Assembly: GCA_017744515.1 (NCBI GenBank)
Contig: JAGIBF010000005.1
Location: forward strand, 42,640-106,639
Direction: 5' to 3'
Length of the DNA stretch: 64,000 bases
DNA from: Niastella sp.
GTDB lineage: Bacteria; Bacteroidota; Bacteroidia; Chitinophagales; Chitinophagaceae
The notes below the pieces were generated by a model. That model saw only the letters and a list, made by a program, of their open reading frames with translations. It searched no databases and was not told where the DNA came from. The position numbers and the translations under genes are program-made. The number at the start of each line of letters is the position of its first letter. The stretch's first letter is position 1. This document shows, piece by piece, positions 35,430-44,002 of this stretch.

Positions 35430-36205
35430 TAGTCGATAAAATTATAGTCATAAAAACTTTGTACCTGTGGATCGGTCGTATTCTCCACCACTGTTTCAAA
35501 GGCGCCTATGTGGGCAAATTGTCCTTCGAGCAGGATCGCTATACGATCGCCCACTACTTTGGCACAGGTGAGGTCGTGGGTAATGACGACGGATGTGGTA
35601 TGGTATTGTTCCTGTACTTTATTGATGAGGTTGTTGATGTCCATGCTCGTAATGGGGTCGAGACCGGCTGTCGGTTCATCATAAAGCATAATGGCCGGCT
35701 GCATGATCAGTGTGCGGGCAATGCCGATCCGTTTTCGTTGCCCACCCGACAGCTCGGCCGGCAACTGGTGTATGGCTTTTGCCAATCCCACTGCTTCCAG
35801 CACCTGCTGTACTGCTTTGTTGACTTCAGCTGCCGATAATGTCTTGTTGTGGCGTTGTAGTGGAAATGCCAGGTTCTCTCCTACTGTCATGCTATCGTAC
35901 AATGCGCTGTGCTGAAACGAGAAGCCTATCTTCAATCGCAAGGCATCCAATTCTTTTACGGATAGTTTATCTACCTCCTGCCCCAGCACTTTCATCATCC
36001 CGGTATCCTGCTTCAGCAAACCTGCCATGATCTTAATGAGCACGCTTTTGCCCGTACCTGACCGACCAAGCACCACGAGGGTTTCGCCCTGATAGATATC
36101 CAAATCCACTCCGCGCAATACATGGTTTTCGCCAAAGGATTTATACAAATCCCGGATGGTGACCACTACATTGTCTTTATCGATATGGTTGCTGCTTTTT
36201 TTCAT
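35429..36205 (-). CDS. MlaF-like ABC transporter ATPase
   Basis: A 258-residue ATPase with Walker A GRSGTGKS (about 48-55), Q-loop region GFSFQHSAL, signature LSGGQRKRIGIAR, Walker B IMLYDEPTAGLDP and the switch His in VITHD. The sequence SGTGKSVLIKIMAGLL and FSFQ are typical of MlaF/Ttg2A. It drives lipid movement by the permease. It follows the permease by 9 bases and overlaps the MCE gene start by one base. Confidence 0.95.
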   Translation of the reverse strand: MKKSSNHIDKDNVVVTIRDLYKSFGENHVLRGVDLDIYQGETLVVLGRSGTGKSVLIKIMAGLLKQDTGMMKVLGQEVDKLSVKELDALRLKIGFSFQHSALYDSMTVGENLAFPLQRHNKTLSAAEVNKAVQQVLEAVGLAKAIHQLPAELSGGQRKRIGIARTLIMQPAIMLYDEPTAGLDPITSMDINNLINKVQEQYHTTSVVITHDLTCAKVVGDRIAILLEGQFAHIGAFETVVENTTDPQVQSFYDYNFID

Positions 36206-36214
36206 GTTGTTCTT

Positions 36215-37012
36215 TTATATCCTGAACCAGTTTACGACCTGTACTATAATGATCTCTTCTATGAATATGAGGAACATGGATATGACGACTGCCGAGTTGG
36301 CTGCTTTTCCCACGCCCTGTGTGCCCTGGGTGGTATAGTATCCTTTATAGCATCCTACTATGCCGATGGTAAAACCAAAGATCAATGACTTAAAGGTGGA
36401 TGAGAAAATATCCAGGAAGGATATCTGTTCGAATGCGTTCTCAAAAAAGGATACCAGACTGGTTTGTTCATTCTGGTGCACATTGAGGTAAGCGCCCATC
36501 ATGGCTATGAGGGCCATGTACAGCATAAGTAATGGCAGCATAAACGTAGTAGCCATTACCCGGGTGACGACCAGGTATCGAAATGGATTGACGGCTGATA
36601 CTTCCATTGCTTCAATCTGTTCTGTTACGCGCATGGAACCCAGTTCGGCCCCAATATTGGACCCTACTTTACCCGCTGCAATGAGGGCTGTGACCAGGGG
36701 CGCCAGGGCGCGTATGATGGCTATGGCCACCAATGAGGGCAGCCAGGAGGTGGCGCCAAACTCGGCCAGGGAAGGCCGGGACTGTTTGGTAAACACGATG
36801 CCTGTAACGAAGCTCGTGACCGATACCAACGCCAGGGACTTATAGCCTACCATATAGCATTGTCTGATGATCTCTTTCCATTCATAGGGCGGCAAGAAGG
36901 CTTCTTTGAAGAAGCGCCCGGTAAACTGCCCGATGGCGTATATGTCCATGAAGAATGCGTCCAACTGCCTGGAGAATACCTGCTTGCCTGATTTTTTGGA
37001 CTTTACGCGCAT
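36215..37012 (-). CDS. MlaE-like ABC transporter permease
   Basis: A 265-residue inner-membrane permease with five or six helices. The MlaE core motif is present as AAGKVGSNIGAELGSMRVTEQIEAMEV (about 112-138; given here in family order), as are RALAPLVTALI and FGFTIGIVGCYKGY. It is the first gene of the three-gene lipid transport unit on the minus strand. Confidence 0.94.
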   Translation of the reverse strand: MRVKSKKSGKQVFSRQLDAFFMDIYAIGQFTGRFFKEAFLPPYEWKEIIRQCYMVGYKSLALVSVTSFVTGIVFTKQSRPSLAEFGATSWLPSLVAIAIIRALAPLVTALIAAGKVGSNIGAELGSMRVTEQIEAMEVSAVNPFRYLVVTRVMATTFMLPLLMLYMALIAMMGAYLNVHQNEQTSLVSFFENAFEQISFLDIFSSTFKSLIFGFTIGIVGCYKGYYTTQGTQGVGKAANSAVVISMFLIFIEEIIIVQVVNWFRI

Positions 37013-37138
37013 AAGTTGCTTCTTTTTAATGGAACGGGTACCATTTTCCCCGCCGGTAGTTGTTTTTAGAAGATTCTAATCTTATGCCACCGTGGCGTAT
37101 GTTAAGAGAAGATTAATACCGGCTTCGCGCTTCCTGCT

Positions 37139-37146
37139 TATATTTG
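37139..37146 (+). promoter_or_regulatory. -7 box of the S1/P1 nuclease gene
   Basis: TATATTTG, a perfect TAnnTTTG match, 20 bases before the ATG at 37167. It excludes an in-frame start at 37092. Confidence 0.55.
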
Positions 37147-37166
37147 GCCAAATAATTTCTACTGTT

Positions 37167-37958
37167 ATGAGGATCATCAAGCGTTTACTGCTGGCCGGCT
37201 TGTTATTTTATCTACCCAGTCAGGTGATGGCCTGGGGCATGCTGGGTCACCGTATTGTGGGCCAGATTGCCGATAGCTACCTGAGTGCCAAAGCCCGCCG
37301 CCAGATCAGGGCGATCCTGGGTAATGAATCGCTGGCTATGTGCAGTAACTGGCCGGACTTCATCAAATCGGACACCACTTTTCGCTACCTCGATCCCTGG
37401 CATTACGTGAACTTTAAAGATGGCCTTACTGAACAGCAACTGCATGACTATCTCGATAAGGATACACTTACTGATGCTTATACCAAACTGAACTTCCTGA
37501 TCAACGAATTGAAAAACAAATCGCTCGATAAGGAAAAGCAGGTGTTTTATCTCCGGTTAGTAGTTCATATTGTAGGTGATGTGCACCAGCCTATGCATAC
37601 CGGTCGCCCCGAAGACCTGGGCGGTAATCGCATCAATGTGCTGTGGTTTAACCAGCCTACCAACCTGCACAGTGTGTGGGATAATAAGCTGGTAGAGCAG
37701 CAGGAGCTTAGTTATACCGAGTATGCTACTGCCATCAATTTTACCACCAGGGCTCAACGCAAGGAATGGCAGTCGAACTCTATCAAGCATTGGTTGTTTG
37801 AATCTTATACCATCAGTCAGCGTCTTTATGCCGAAATCAAAGAGCCTAATCAAAAGCTGGGCTACCGCTATAATTTCGACTATCTCGATACAGTGAATGA
37901 TCGTTTGCTGAAGGGCGGCGTAAGGCTGGCAGGGGTACTGAATGAAATCTTTAAATAA
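37167..37958 (+). CDS. Secreted S1/P1 family nuclease
   Basis: A 263-residue zinc nuclease. Signal cleavage after QVMA would leave Trp as the first mature residue (WGMLGHRIVGQIA), which is needed because the N-terminal Trp binds zinc in this family. Other metal ligands are visible: His in GHRIV, Asp in NWPDFIK, His in DPWHYVNF, the pair HIVGDVHQPMH and a late His-Asp set (LHSVWDNKLV). It would cut single-stranded DNA or RNA in the periplasm or outside the cell, giving phosphate and nucleosides. The operon context is empty. Confidence 0.94.
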   Translation: MRIIKRLLLAGLLFYLPSQVMAWGMLGHRIVGQIADSYLSAKARRQIRAILGNESLAMCSNWPDFIKSDTTFRYLDPWHYVNFKDGLTEQQLHDYLDKDTLTDAYTKLNFLINELKNKSLDKEKQVFYLRLVVHIVGDVHQPMHTGRPEDLGGNRINVLWFNQPTNLHSVWDNKLVEQQELSYTEYATAINFTTRAQRKEWQSNSIKHWLFESYTISQRLYAEIKEPNQKLGYRYNFDYLDTVNDRLLKGGVRLAGVLNEIFK

Positions 37959-37986
37959 CACGAATTAGAGCGAATTACACGAATTG
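37959..37986 (+). repeat. CGAATTA tandem array
   Basis: ACGAATTAGAGCGAATTACACGAATTGG-type triple repeat (units of 9-10 bases: CGAATTAGAG, CGAATTACA, CGAATTGG) beginning at the nuclease stop codon. Confidence 0.5.
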
Positions 37987-38101
37987 GTTAAAATGTGAAG
38001 TGAGACTGTGTTATGCCGAGACAGGCTGTGTGTTAAACCAATAGGTCAGTTGGCTGTTATTAATACCGATAATATGTACAACAACGGTGCGTGTTTGTCA
38101 A

Positions 38102-38132
38102 TTGGCGCATCAATGGTTACATAGTAGTTTTG
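38102..38132 (+). promoter_or_regulatory. Promoter of the HAD-zwf operon
   Basis: TTG at 38102-38104 and TAGTTTTG at 38125-38132 with a 20-base spacer, a good Bacteroidota -33/-7 pair, about 40 bases before the start of the HAD gene. Confidence 0.6.
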
Positions 38133-38171
38133 TTCTATAGTTGAATGTTTTTTTAAGAAAGGAATTTATAT

Positions 38172-38789
38172 ATGAGTACAGCAATCAAGACGCTGTTCCT
38201 GGATATGGGAGGCGTTATTTTATCGAATGGATGGGGCACAGCCTCAAGGAAACTGGCCGCTGAAAAATTCTCTCTTGATTTTACCGAGTTGAATGACCGT
38301 CATAAGCTGGCGTTTGATGCTTATGAAACGGGCAAGATGTCGCTCCACGAGTATTTACAGTTAACTGTTTTTTATATGCCGCGCTCTTTTACGCCGGAAG
38401 TGTTCATTGAGTTCATGTATACGCAATCACAGCCGTTAACTGACATGCTTCAATTTGTACAACAGCTGAAGCAACAGCACGGGCTGAAGGTTTTTGCGCT
38501 CAATAATGAAGGTCGCGAGCTGAATGAATACCGTATCCGTACTTTCGGGCTGGATAAGTTATTTGACGCTTTCGTTTCGTCGGCTTTTGTGCAGTTGCGT
38601 AAGCCTGACAAGGGTATTTACCAGCTGGCTTTGGATATTGCTTATACCAGGCCTGAGCAAGCGCTTTATTTCGATGACCGCCTGATGTTTATTCAAGTGG
38701 CCCACAGCCTTGGCATCAATGCTATTCACCACACCAGTGTAGAGAACTCGAAGAAGGAGCTGGCTCAATATGGTCTGTCTCTGGCTTAA
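38172..38789 (+). CDS. HAD family hydrolase (YihX-like subfamily IA)
   Basis: A 205-residue phosphatase-like protein. Motif I is FLDMGGVIL with nucleophile Asp11; the Asp+2 position is Gly, as in YihX-type proteins. Motif II fits FALNNEGRE, motif III Lys is in VQLRKPDKGIY and motif IV is YFDDRLMF. Members of this group act on sugar phosphates such as glucose 1-phosphate. It is 45 bases before zwf and shares its promoter, which points to hexose phosphate metabolism. Confidence 0.88.
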   Translation: MSTAIKTLFLDMGGVILSNGWGTASRKLAAEKFSLDFTELNDRHKLAFDAYETGKMSLHEYLQLTVFYMPRSFTPEVFIEFMYTQSQPLTDMLQFVQQLKQQHGLKVFALNNEGRELNEYRIRTFGLDKLFDAFVSSAFVQLRKPDKGIYQLALDIAYTRPEQALYFDDRLMFIQVAHSLGINAIHHTSVENSKKELAQYGLSLA

Positions 38790-38834
38790 TGTATTTGATG
38801 TTATCTTTGATCCCATTACTAAATTACCCTGTTT

Positions 38835-40337
38835 ATGATCTCAGGCAGAAAAACTACGCCCACTATCATTATCATATTTGGCGGCAGCGGCGACCTGGCC
38901 AAGCGAAAGTTGTTACCTGCTTTTTATAATCTTTTTCTTGACGGCTGGATGCCGGACACTTTCTCCATTATTGGTCTTGGGTTGAACGAATTCAACGACG
39001 CTCAATACCAGGATTTCATTGAAGAGAGCTTGTCTGAGTTTTCCCGTAAAGGCAAACCTTCCGGTCCCTCCTGGGAGGATTTCAAGCAACGTTTGACGTA
39101 CATCCCTTCGAATATGAATGAGGAGATCACGTATTCGAACTTATCGGCCAAGGTAAGTGCGTTCGATACCAAGTGGGGCGCCCGTGCCGACCGGCTGTTC
39201 TATCTTTCTATTGCTCCGCGCTTCGTGGAAGTGGTGGCCGTGAACCTGCACAAGCTCGGTCTGGCCTCCAATGCTGCCACCGACCGCATCGTTATCGAGA
39301 AACCTTTTGGTCATAATAAAGAGAGTGCCATTGCGCTTAACAATCTGCTGACCGGCCTGTTCCAGGAGACGCAGTTGTACCGCATCGACCACTACCTTGG
39401 TAAGGAAACCGTGCAGAATATCCTGGCTTTCCGTTTTGCGAATGCTCTGTTCGAGCCATTGTGGAATCGTAACTATATCGATTATATACAGATCACCGTG
39501 GCCGAGCAGGTTGGAGTGGAAGAACGAGGTGGTTATTATGAGAGTGCCGGTGCGTTGCGTGATATGGTACAGAATCATTTGCTGCAGCTGCTGTGCATGA
39601 TCGCGATGGAGCCTCCTGTATCTTTCGATGCTGAGGAAATTCGTAACCGCAAGGCTGATGTGATGCGCGCTATACGTCCCATCAAACATGAGGAGGTAAG
39701 CAAGGTTGCTGTGCGTGGTCAATATGCGCCGGGCTGGATCGAGGGCCGCAAGGTAGCTGGCTACCGTGAAGAACCGGGTGTGAGCCCCACTTCCAATGCA
39801 GAGACTTATGCAGCCATCAAATTCCACCTGGATAACTGGCGCTGGCAGGGTGTTCCTTTTTATATCCGCACCGGTAAACGGATGCTGGAGAAAACTTCTT
39901 CTATTACTATTCAGTTCCGTCCTATCCCCCACTCTTCTTTCCCGGAAAACCTGTATGACAGTGTGACGCCCAACCGGCTTATCATCAATATTCAGCCGCA
40001 AATGGATATCCGGTTACGTTTTACTGCCAAGCGGCAGGGTCTGGAAATGAACCTGAACCCGGTAGAGATGGTGTTTGATTATGATACGTGCTCTACACAA
40101 TCGCCGGAGGCTTATGAAACGTTGTTGCTGGATGCCTTGCAAGGTGATGCTACTTTGTTCATGCGTTCTGACCAGGTGTTGATTGCCTGGGATGTGGTAA
40201 CGCCGATCCTTGAATCATGGGAGTCGCACAACTCGATCGAGTTCCCTAATTACACTGCCGGCATGTGGGGACCTGAAAATGCAGAGGCTTTGATCGCGAA
40301 GCAAGGGCATACGTGGGCTTCGCATACGCATAAATAA
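38835..40337 (+). CDS. zwf: Glucose-6-phosphate dehydrogenase
   Basis: A 500-residue enzyme that oxidises glucose 6-phosphate to the 6-phosphogluconolactone with NADP+, first step of the oxidative pentose phosphate route. The NADP loop is [10 protein letters not shown] (16-25), then EKPFGHN (155-161) and the active-site RIDHYLGKE (183-191), all intact. Length is normal. No gnd or pgl gene follows, so the pathway partners are elsewhere; a strong terminator region follows instead. Confidence 0.97.
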   Translation: MISGRKTTPTIIIIFGGSGDLAKRKLLPAFYNLFLDGWMPDTFSIIGLGLNEFNDAQYQDFIEESLSEFSRKGKPSGPSWEDFKQRLTYIPSNMNEEITYSNLSAKVSAFDTKWGARADRLFYLSIAPRFVEVVAVNLHKLGLASNAATDRIVIEKPFGHNKESAIALNNLLTGLFQETQLYRIDHYLGKETVQNILAFRFANALFEPLWNRNYIDYIQITVAEQVGVEERGGYYESAGALRDMVQNHLLQLLCMIAMEPPVSFDAEEIRNRKADVMRAIRPIKHEEVSKVAVRGQYAPGWIEGRKVAGYREEPGVSPTSNAETYAAIKFHLDNWRWQGVPFYIRTGKRMLEKTSSITIQFRPIPHSSFPENLYDSVTPNRLIINIQPQMDIRLRFTAKRQGLEMNLNPVEMVFDYDTCSTQSPEAYETLLLDALQGDATLFMRSDQVLIAWDVVTPILESWESHNSIEFPNYTAGMWGPENAEALIAKQGHTWASHTHK

Positions 40338-40371
40338 TTGAAAGGTTTTTATACGCAAAGAGGTGTCACCT

Positions 40372-40390
40372 TCCCGCAGAGCGGGACAAG
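40372..40390 (+). repeat. CCCGC-GCGGG hairpin motif, copy 2
   Basis: TCCCGCAGAGCGGGACAAG, differing at one base from the copy at 20928-20946. It forms the loop region of the 19-bp inverted repeat. Confidence 0.5.
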
Positions 40391-40416
40391 TTTTGAAGGT
40401 AACACCTCTTTGCTTT

Positions 40417-40448
40417 AAGGCCCCTTAGAAAAGGGGCCTTGTTTTTTG
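40417..40448 (+). terminator. Rho-independent terminator after zwf
   Basis: AAGGCCCCTT and AAGGGGCCTT form a 10-bp stem with an AGAA loop, followed by GTTTTTTG. It ends the HAD-zwf operon about 80 bases past the stop. Confidence 0.85.
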
Positions 40449-40632
40449 CTTTAATTGGGCTAAAGCCCTTTGCGTATAGAAAGCTTTGGTGTACCCCGTC
40501 CTAAAGGACGGGGCAATTCCCTTTGAGTGGCCATCCGCGGTGGGCTTATTGGTGTTTCCCGGCCTGCATGGCGGGTGATTGGCAAAACGACTTGCCTTGC
40601 AGTCAGCAGCGTCGCTTCTTTATCAAATATGC

Positions 40633-41655
40633 CTATTCGTTGTGTATATTAAAATGCCTGTTGCCGTTCTGGTTGGAGTAACGCATGCGGCTGCCGGAAC
40701 CGCTCAGGTATTTCGCTTTGAATTTCTGGTGTAAGTCTGCTGATTGTTTTTTATCGTTTACGATGAATGAATCATCTGATAGTTCAACAATCCGTACTTC
40801 TTCTTTGCTTCCTACGATGTTTTCTTTCACCAGGTCTTCGAAGAAGGCTGCCATCTTTTTACGGTCTTCTTCTGCCCGCTTGCGATCTATTTCAGCTTGT
40901 GCTCTATCTTTTTCGGCCTGCAAGCGATCACGTCCCGCCTGTTCGCGATCACGGTTAGCCTGCTCACGGTCGCGATCGGCCTGGGCACGGTCCTTATCTG
41001 CCCGTTGTCTGTCACGTTCTGCCTGCGTGCGATCCTGGTCGGCACGTTGCCTGTCGCGCACGGCTTGTTCGCGGTCTTTGTCTGCCTGTGCTCTATCGCG
41101 CTCTGCTTGTGCGCGATTGCGCTCGACTTGCTCACGGTTCTTATTGGCCTGTGCTCTATCCTGCTCAGCGCGTTCGCGGTCTCTGTCGGCCTGCTGGCGA
41201 TCTTTTTCTGCCTGCGCCCTGTCCAGCTCGGCCCGTTGCCTGTCGCGCTCAGCTTGTTGACGGTCTTTATCTGCTTGCTTTCTATCCCGCTCTGCCTGCT
41301 CACGGTCTCGGGCAGCCTGCTCTTCGTCACGCTTCACCTGATCGAGTATGTCTTTTACCATGGTTGCATACTTAGGGAAATCCGATTCCGGCACTTTCTT
41401 GTCGTCGATGTACATTTCTGTGATCTTCTCATTGGTGACCTTGATCTTATACACATCACCGTTCTTGTACATCGTGATCAATTTGTTGGGATCGTTGGCT
41501 GAATCTGATTGTACATTCATCCAATTGTCTGATGACGAGCTGCGTGTTCTGGTAGTACTGGTGCGTGCAGGTGGATTGTTTTGTGCCTGCGCAACTGTAA
41601 TTGAAATAGCCATGGCACAAAGGAGTCCTTTAATCATTAACGTTTTGTTCTTCAT
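40633..41655 (-). CDS. Secreted protein with 23 charged heptad repeats (RDRxQA), unknown function
   Basis: A 340-residue protein (ATG at 41655) with a signal peptide (about 1-24, ending VAQAQ). A small domain (about 45-105; MYKNGDVYKIKVTNEKITEMYIDDKKVP) comes next. Residues about 108-268 are 23 heptads without a gap, consensus [DE][RK]DRxQA, with Ala as the only hydrophobic residue per turn pair. The tail (about 270-340) has FFEDLVKENIVGSKEEVRIVEL and FIVNDKKQS. The repeat is a stiff charged helix or coiled coil. The same heptads end the M56 protease encoded upstream, so the two proteins may pair. The gap to the M56 gene holds a REP composite. No known domain is recognised. Confidence 0.78.
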   Translation of the reverse strand: MKNKTLMIKGLLCAMAISITVAQAQNNPPARTSTTRTRSSSSDNWMNVQSDSANDPNKLITMYKNGDVYKIKVTNEKITEMYIDDKKVPESDFPKYATMVKDILDQVKRDEEQAARDREQAERDRKQADKDRQQAERDRQRAELDRAQAEKDRQQADRDRERAEQDRAQANKNREQVERNRAQAERDRAQADKDREQAVRDRQRADQDRTQAERDRQRADKDRAQADRDREQANRDREQAGRDRLQAEKDRAQAEIDRKRAEEDRKKMAAFFEDLVKENIVGSKEEVRIVELSDDSFIVNDKKQSADLHQKFKAKYLSGSGSRMRYSNQNGNRHFNIHNE

Positions 41656-41720
41656 GTTTTCTTTTTTGATGTTAAGCAATAGGCAATACTTTCCCTCTTC
41701 ACTCCTGGTGAATTTTTAAG

Positions 41721-41826
41721 ACCCTTCGACAACCCTTCTACGACCCTTCAACCCTTCGACCCTTCGACAAGCTCAGGGTGACAATACTCAGGGTGACAAT
41801 ACTCAGGGTGACAGCAATTCAGGGTA
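41721..41826 (+). repeat. REP-like element, large composite
   Basis: A full copy near 41760-41783 has four extra left arms before it (CCCTTCGACAA, CCCTTCTACGA, CCCTTCAA, CCCTTCGA) and three extra right arms after it (two ATACTCAGGGTGACA and one GCAATTCAGGGTAA). Left CCCT and right AGGG can pair in a nested way. It lies between the M56 gene and the heptad-repeat gene. Confidence 0.8.
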
Positions 41827-41882
41827 ATAACTTAATTCAACGATATTGATTGGATACTACTCAACCTGTAAAGTGCGCATCT

Positions 41883-43547
41883 TTATGGGTTGGTGTAGGG
41901 CGGAGTTGCTGTATTTCTAAGGTGTTCTATTCTTTTTTGCTCAAGTAGTTTTCGGTCACGATCAGCTTGCTTGCGGTGTTCGTCGGCCTGCGCCCTGTCC
42001 CTGTCTGCCTGTGCTCTGTCTCTTTCCGCCTGCTCACGATCTTTATCTGCCTGTGCGCGATCTCTGTCGGCCTGCAATCTATCGCGTTCGGCTTGTGCAC
42101 GATCCTGTTCAGCTCTTTTCCTGTCCAGGTTGGCACGTTCGCGATCACGATCAGCCTGTGCACGGTCTTTTGCTGCCTGCTCACGGTCGCGCATAGCTTG
42201 TTGATGATCTTTCTCTGCTTGCCTGCGATACCGGTCGGCCTGGCTTTCTGTATGCAATGCAGCTTTCATCTCTTCGTCTCTTTGCCGTTGAGCTATCTCC
42301 ACCGTTTGTTCATGGCTGCTCTGTGCATTCATGGCCAGCTCCGTTTCTATTACCTGGGTGTTTACCGTTGTTGGTATTCGACGGGATGGTGTTATATTTC
42401 TCTTTACCGGCGTTGTCTTTTTTTCTTTTACAATCATTAGAGCTGCGGCAGGTTGCTGCTGTGGCTGTAGTATTACTGCCGTTGTTTCTTTTTCAGGCTC
42501 CTTCACCGCTACAACCGGCGTGGCTTGCCTGCCCGTCATTGCTCCCAATAAGGCAAAGCATATCAGCAGGCTACCGAGCAGGAATATCTTCTCCCCCCCG
42601 CTTAATGTGTTGTTGCGGTTGTATACTATGCGCGCCACGCGCTGTAATAAATGGCTCTTTTTACCGGGGAAGGCTACCGCCTGGCTGTTGCCATATATTA
42701 CATGTTCTTTAAAGCTGATCAATGCCTGAATGAATTGTTTTTTATTGCCTGTATGGGACAGGGCCACATCATCGCAGCAGTGTTCTCTTTCCTGTTTTAC
42801 CAATGATGATACCCATAGTAATCCGGGATTGAAGAAGAAGATACTTTCTGCGATGTTCTGAAGCAGGTTGACGAGGTAATCGTTGCGACGGATGTGTGCC
42901 AGTTCATGCAACAGTACTGCTTCTACCTGATCGGAGGGCAGGTTGGCCAGCAAACCAAGGGGCATATAGATGACCGGCTTCAGGTGACCGATAACTACGG
43001 GGACTTTTGTGATACCCGATTCGAGGATTGTTACTGTTCGCTTTATCTGTAATTGTTGTGTGAGGGTGCTGATCCTGTTTTGCCAGTAAGCACCAGGTGA
43101 CTGGTGATTGCTGGTGCGCACACGCCGTATATAACTGAATGCGCGGCTCATTTGCCAGCAGCGGAAAGTAAATATGGCAAACCATCCCAACACAATGTAT
43201 GTTGCATGGGAAGAGCAGTATTGGGCCAGCGCGGCAGGCCATTCATTGATGCCATAGTGCTGCAGCAAGGCTATGTTACCAAACCCTGTTTTTGAGACCC
43301 GGGAGTCGGTTGCCGCAAATCCATTGTTCCATTCATAGATATAGGTGCCACAGCAGACTGCCAGGAATGTAAAGAAAAGGCCGGTTGTAAGGGCATACCG
43401 TGTTTCAGCTTTAGCTTTATTGGTCAGCAGCATTATAATGCCGGTGACAATGGCTAACAGCAGCCCCTGCCAAAGGGAATGGATCAGCATCCAGCAAAAG
43501 GCCTGGAGGCTATGTTCCAACAGTATGTTGTTTACAAGGACGTTCAT
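41883..43547 (-). CDS. M56 family (BlaR1-like) membrane metallopeptidase with C-terminal heptad repeats
   Basis: A 554-residue protein. Four membrane helices (about 15-41, 52-70, 115-130, 325-342) surround the cytosolic zinc peptidase with HELAH at His214-Glu215-His218 and a third ligand site in EREHCCDD. There is no penicillin-binding sensor domain as in true BlaR1. Residues about 438-535 are 14 heptads of the [DE][RK]DRxQA type, matching the repeats of the next gene. It follows the BlaI gene by 22 bases, so it should cleave that repressor when triggered. Because the C-terminal part comes after the last helix, the repeat is probably periplasmic (inferred from helix count) and may act as the sensor part. 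Confidence 0.87.
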   Translation of the reverse strand: MNVLVNNILLEHSLQAFCWMLIHSLWQGLLLAIVTGIIMLLTNKAKAETRYALTTGLFFTFLAVCCGTYIYEWNNGFAATDSRVSKTGFGNIALLQHYGINEWPAALAQYCSSHATYIVLGWFAIFTFRCWQMSRAFSYIRRVRTSNHQSPGAYWQNRISTLTQQLQIKRTVTILESGITKVPVVIGHLKPVIYMPLGLLANLPSDQVEAVLLHELAHIRRNDYLVNLLQNIAESIFFFNPGLLWVSSLVKQEREHCCDDVALSHTGNKKQFIQALISFKEHVIYGNSQAVAFPGKKSHLLQRVARIVYNRNNTLSGGEKIFLLGSLLICFALLGAMTGRQATPVVAVKEPEKETTAVILQPQQQPAAALMIVKEKKTTPVKRNITPSRRIPTTVNTQVIETELAMNAQSSHEQTVEIAQRQRDEEMKAALHTESQADRYRRQAEKDHQQAMRDREQAAKDRAQADRDRERANLDRKRAEQDRAQAERDRLQADRDRAQADKDREQAERDRAQADRDRAQADEHRKQADRDRKLLEQKRIEHLRNTATPPYTNP

Positions 43548-43569
43548 GTTGTACTGCTTTTGTGCTTAT

Positions 43570-43971
43570 TTATTTATCATCCAGTTTCTTCAACATTTCC
43601 TTCAACACCTGTAATTCTTTTTCGGAGGTTTTGTCATTTCCCAACAGGGCAACCATAAGGTTGCTCACGGAGCCATCATACATATTGTCTACGAAACGGC
43701 TCAGCATCGTGCCTTTCGTCTTGCTTTCTTCCAATGCTGCACTGTACACATGCTTCATGCTCGATTCATCTCTTGTGAGCATCCCTTTTTCGGTCATCAC
43801 CTGCATGAGCTTAAGGGTAGATGTGTATTGTACTGCTTCTTTCTGTTCATTGAGTGTATCGTGTACAAACCGAACGGTGGAAGGGCCGTGTTGCCAGAGT
43901 ACCTGGAGCACATCCATCTCTGCTTTGGTGGGCACTGTTTCTTTGCCGGCAGGTTCTTTTCTAAGCTTCAT
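43570..43971 (-). CDS. BlaI/MecI/CopY family transcriptional repressor
   Basis: A 133-residue protein with a winged helix (PTKAEMDVLQVLWQHGPSTV, then YTSTLKLMQVMTEKGMLTRD) and a dimerising helical tail (GNDKTSEKELQVLKEMLKKL). Such proteins repress by binding palindromic DNA and are cleaved by the partner M56 protease. The ATG at 43971 is used; an upstream in-frame start at 44055 adds a basic tail foreign to the family. Just upstream lies the palindrome AAACGTACGTTT, a likely operator. Confidence 0.93.
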   Translation of the reverse strand: MKLRKEPAGKETVPTKAEMDVLQVLWQHGPSTVRFVHDTLNEQKEAVQYTSTLKLMQVMTEKGMLTRDESSMKHVYSAALEESKTKGTMLSRFVDNMYDGSVSNLMVALLGNDKTSEKELQVLKEMLKKLDDK

Positions 43972-43980
43972 AACACCAAG

Positions 43981-44002
43981 GTACGATAAAAAACGTACGT
44001 TT
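43981..44002. promoter_or_regulatory. Candidate BlaI operator
   Basis: The perfect palindrome AAACGTACGTTT (43991-44002) and a GTACG...CGTAC pair (43981-43985 and 43994-43998) lie 10-31 bases upstream of the blaI-like start. On the minus strand TACGTTTT resembles a -7 box (TAnnTTTG with the last base changed). The known TACA-N2-TGTA site is not present, so the specificity would be different. Confidence 0.4.

Larger units (their letters stand above)
40338..40632. other. Non-coding stretch with nested inverted repeats
   Basis: An outer pair TATACGCAAAG/CTTTGCGTATA (40350-40360 and 40468-40478) encloses a 19-bp inverted repeat (40355-40373 and 40395-40413, one mismatch), an inner CCCGC/GCGGG hairpin and the terminator at 40417. 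A CCCCGTCC/GGACGGGG hairpin follows at 40494-40513. No gene is seen. Confidence 0.75.

Noticed and set aside
39141..40001. Long open frame on the minus strand across zwf
   Set aside because: Antisense to the conserved glucose-6-phosphate dehydrogenase and without recognisable features.
40685..41502. Several overlapping open frames on the plus strand, Cys- or Arg-rich
   Set aside because: They arise from the repeated codons of the heptad gene on the other strand and repeat in all frames.
41721..41826. Possible CRISPR-like array
   Set aside because: Units are not of equal length, spacers are absent and no cas genes are near; it is a composite of REP-like arms.
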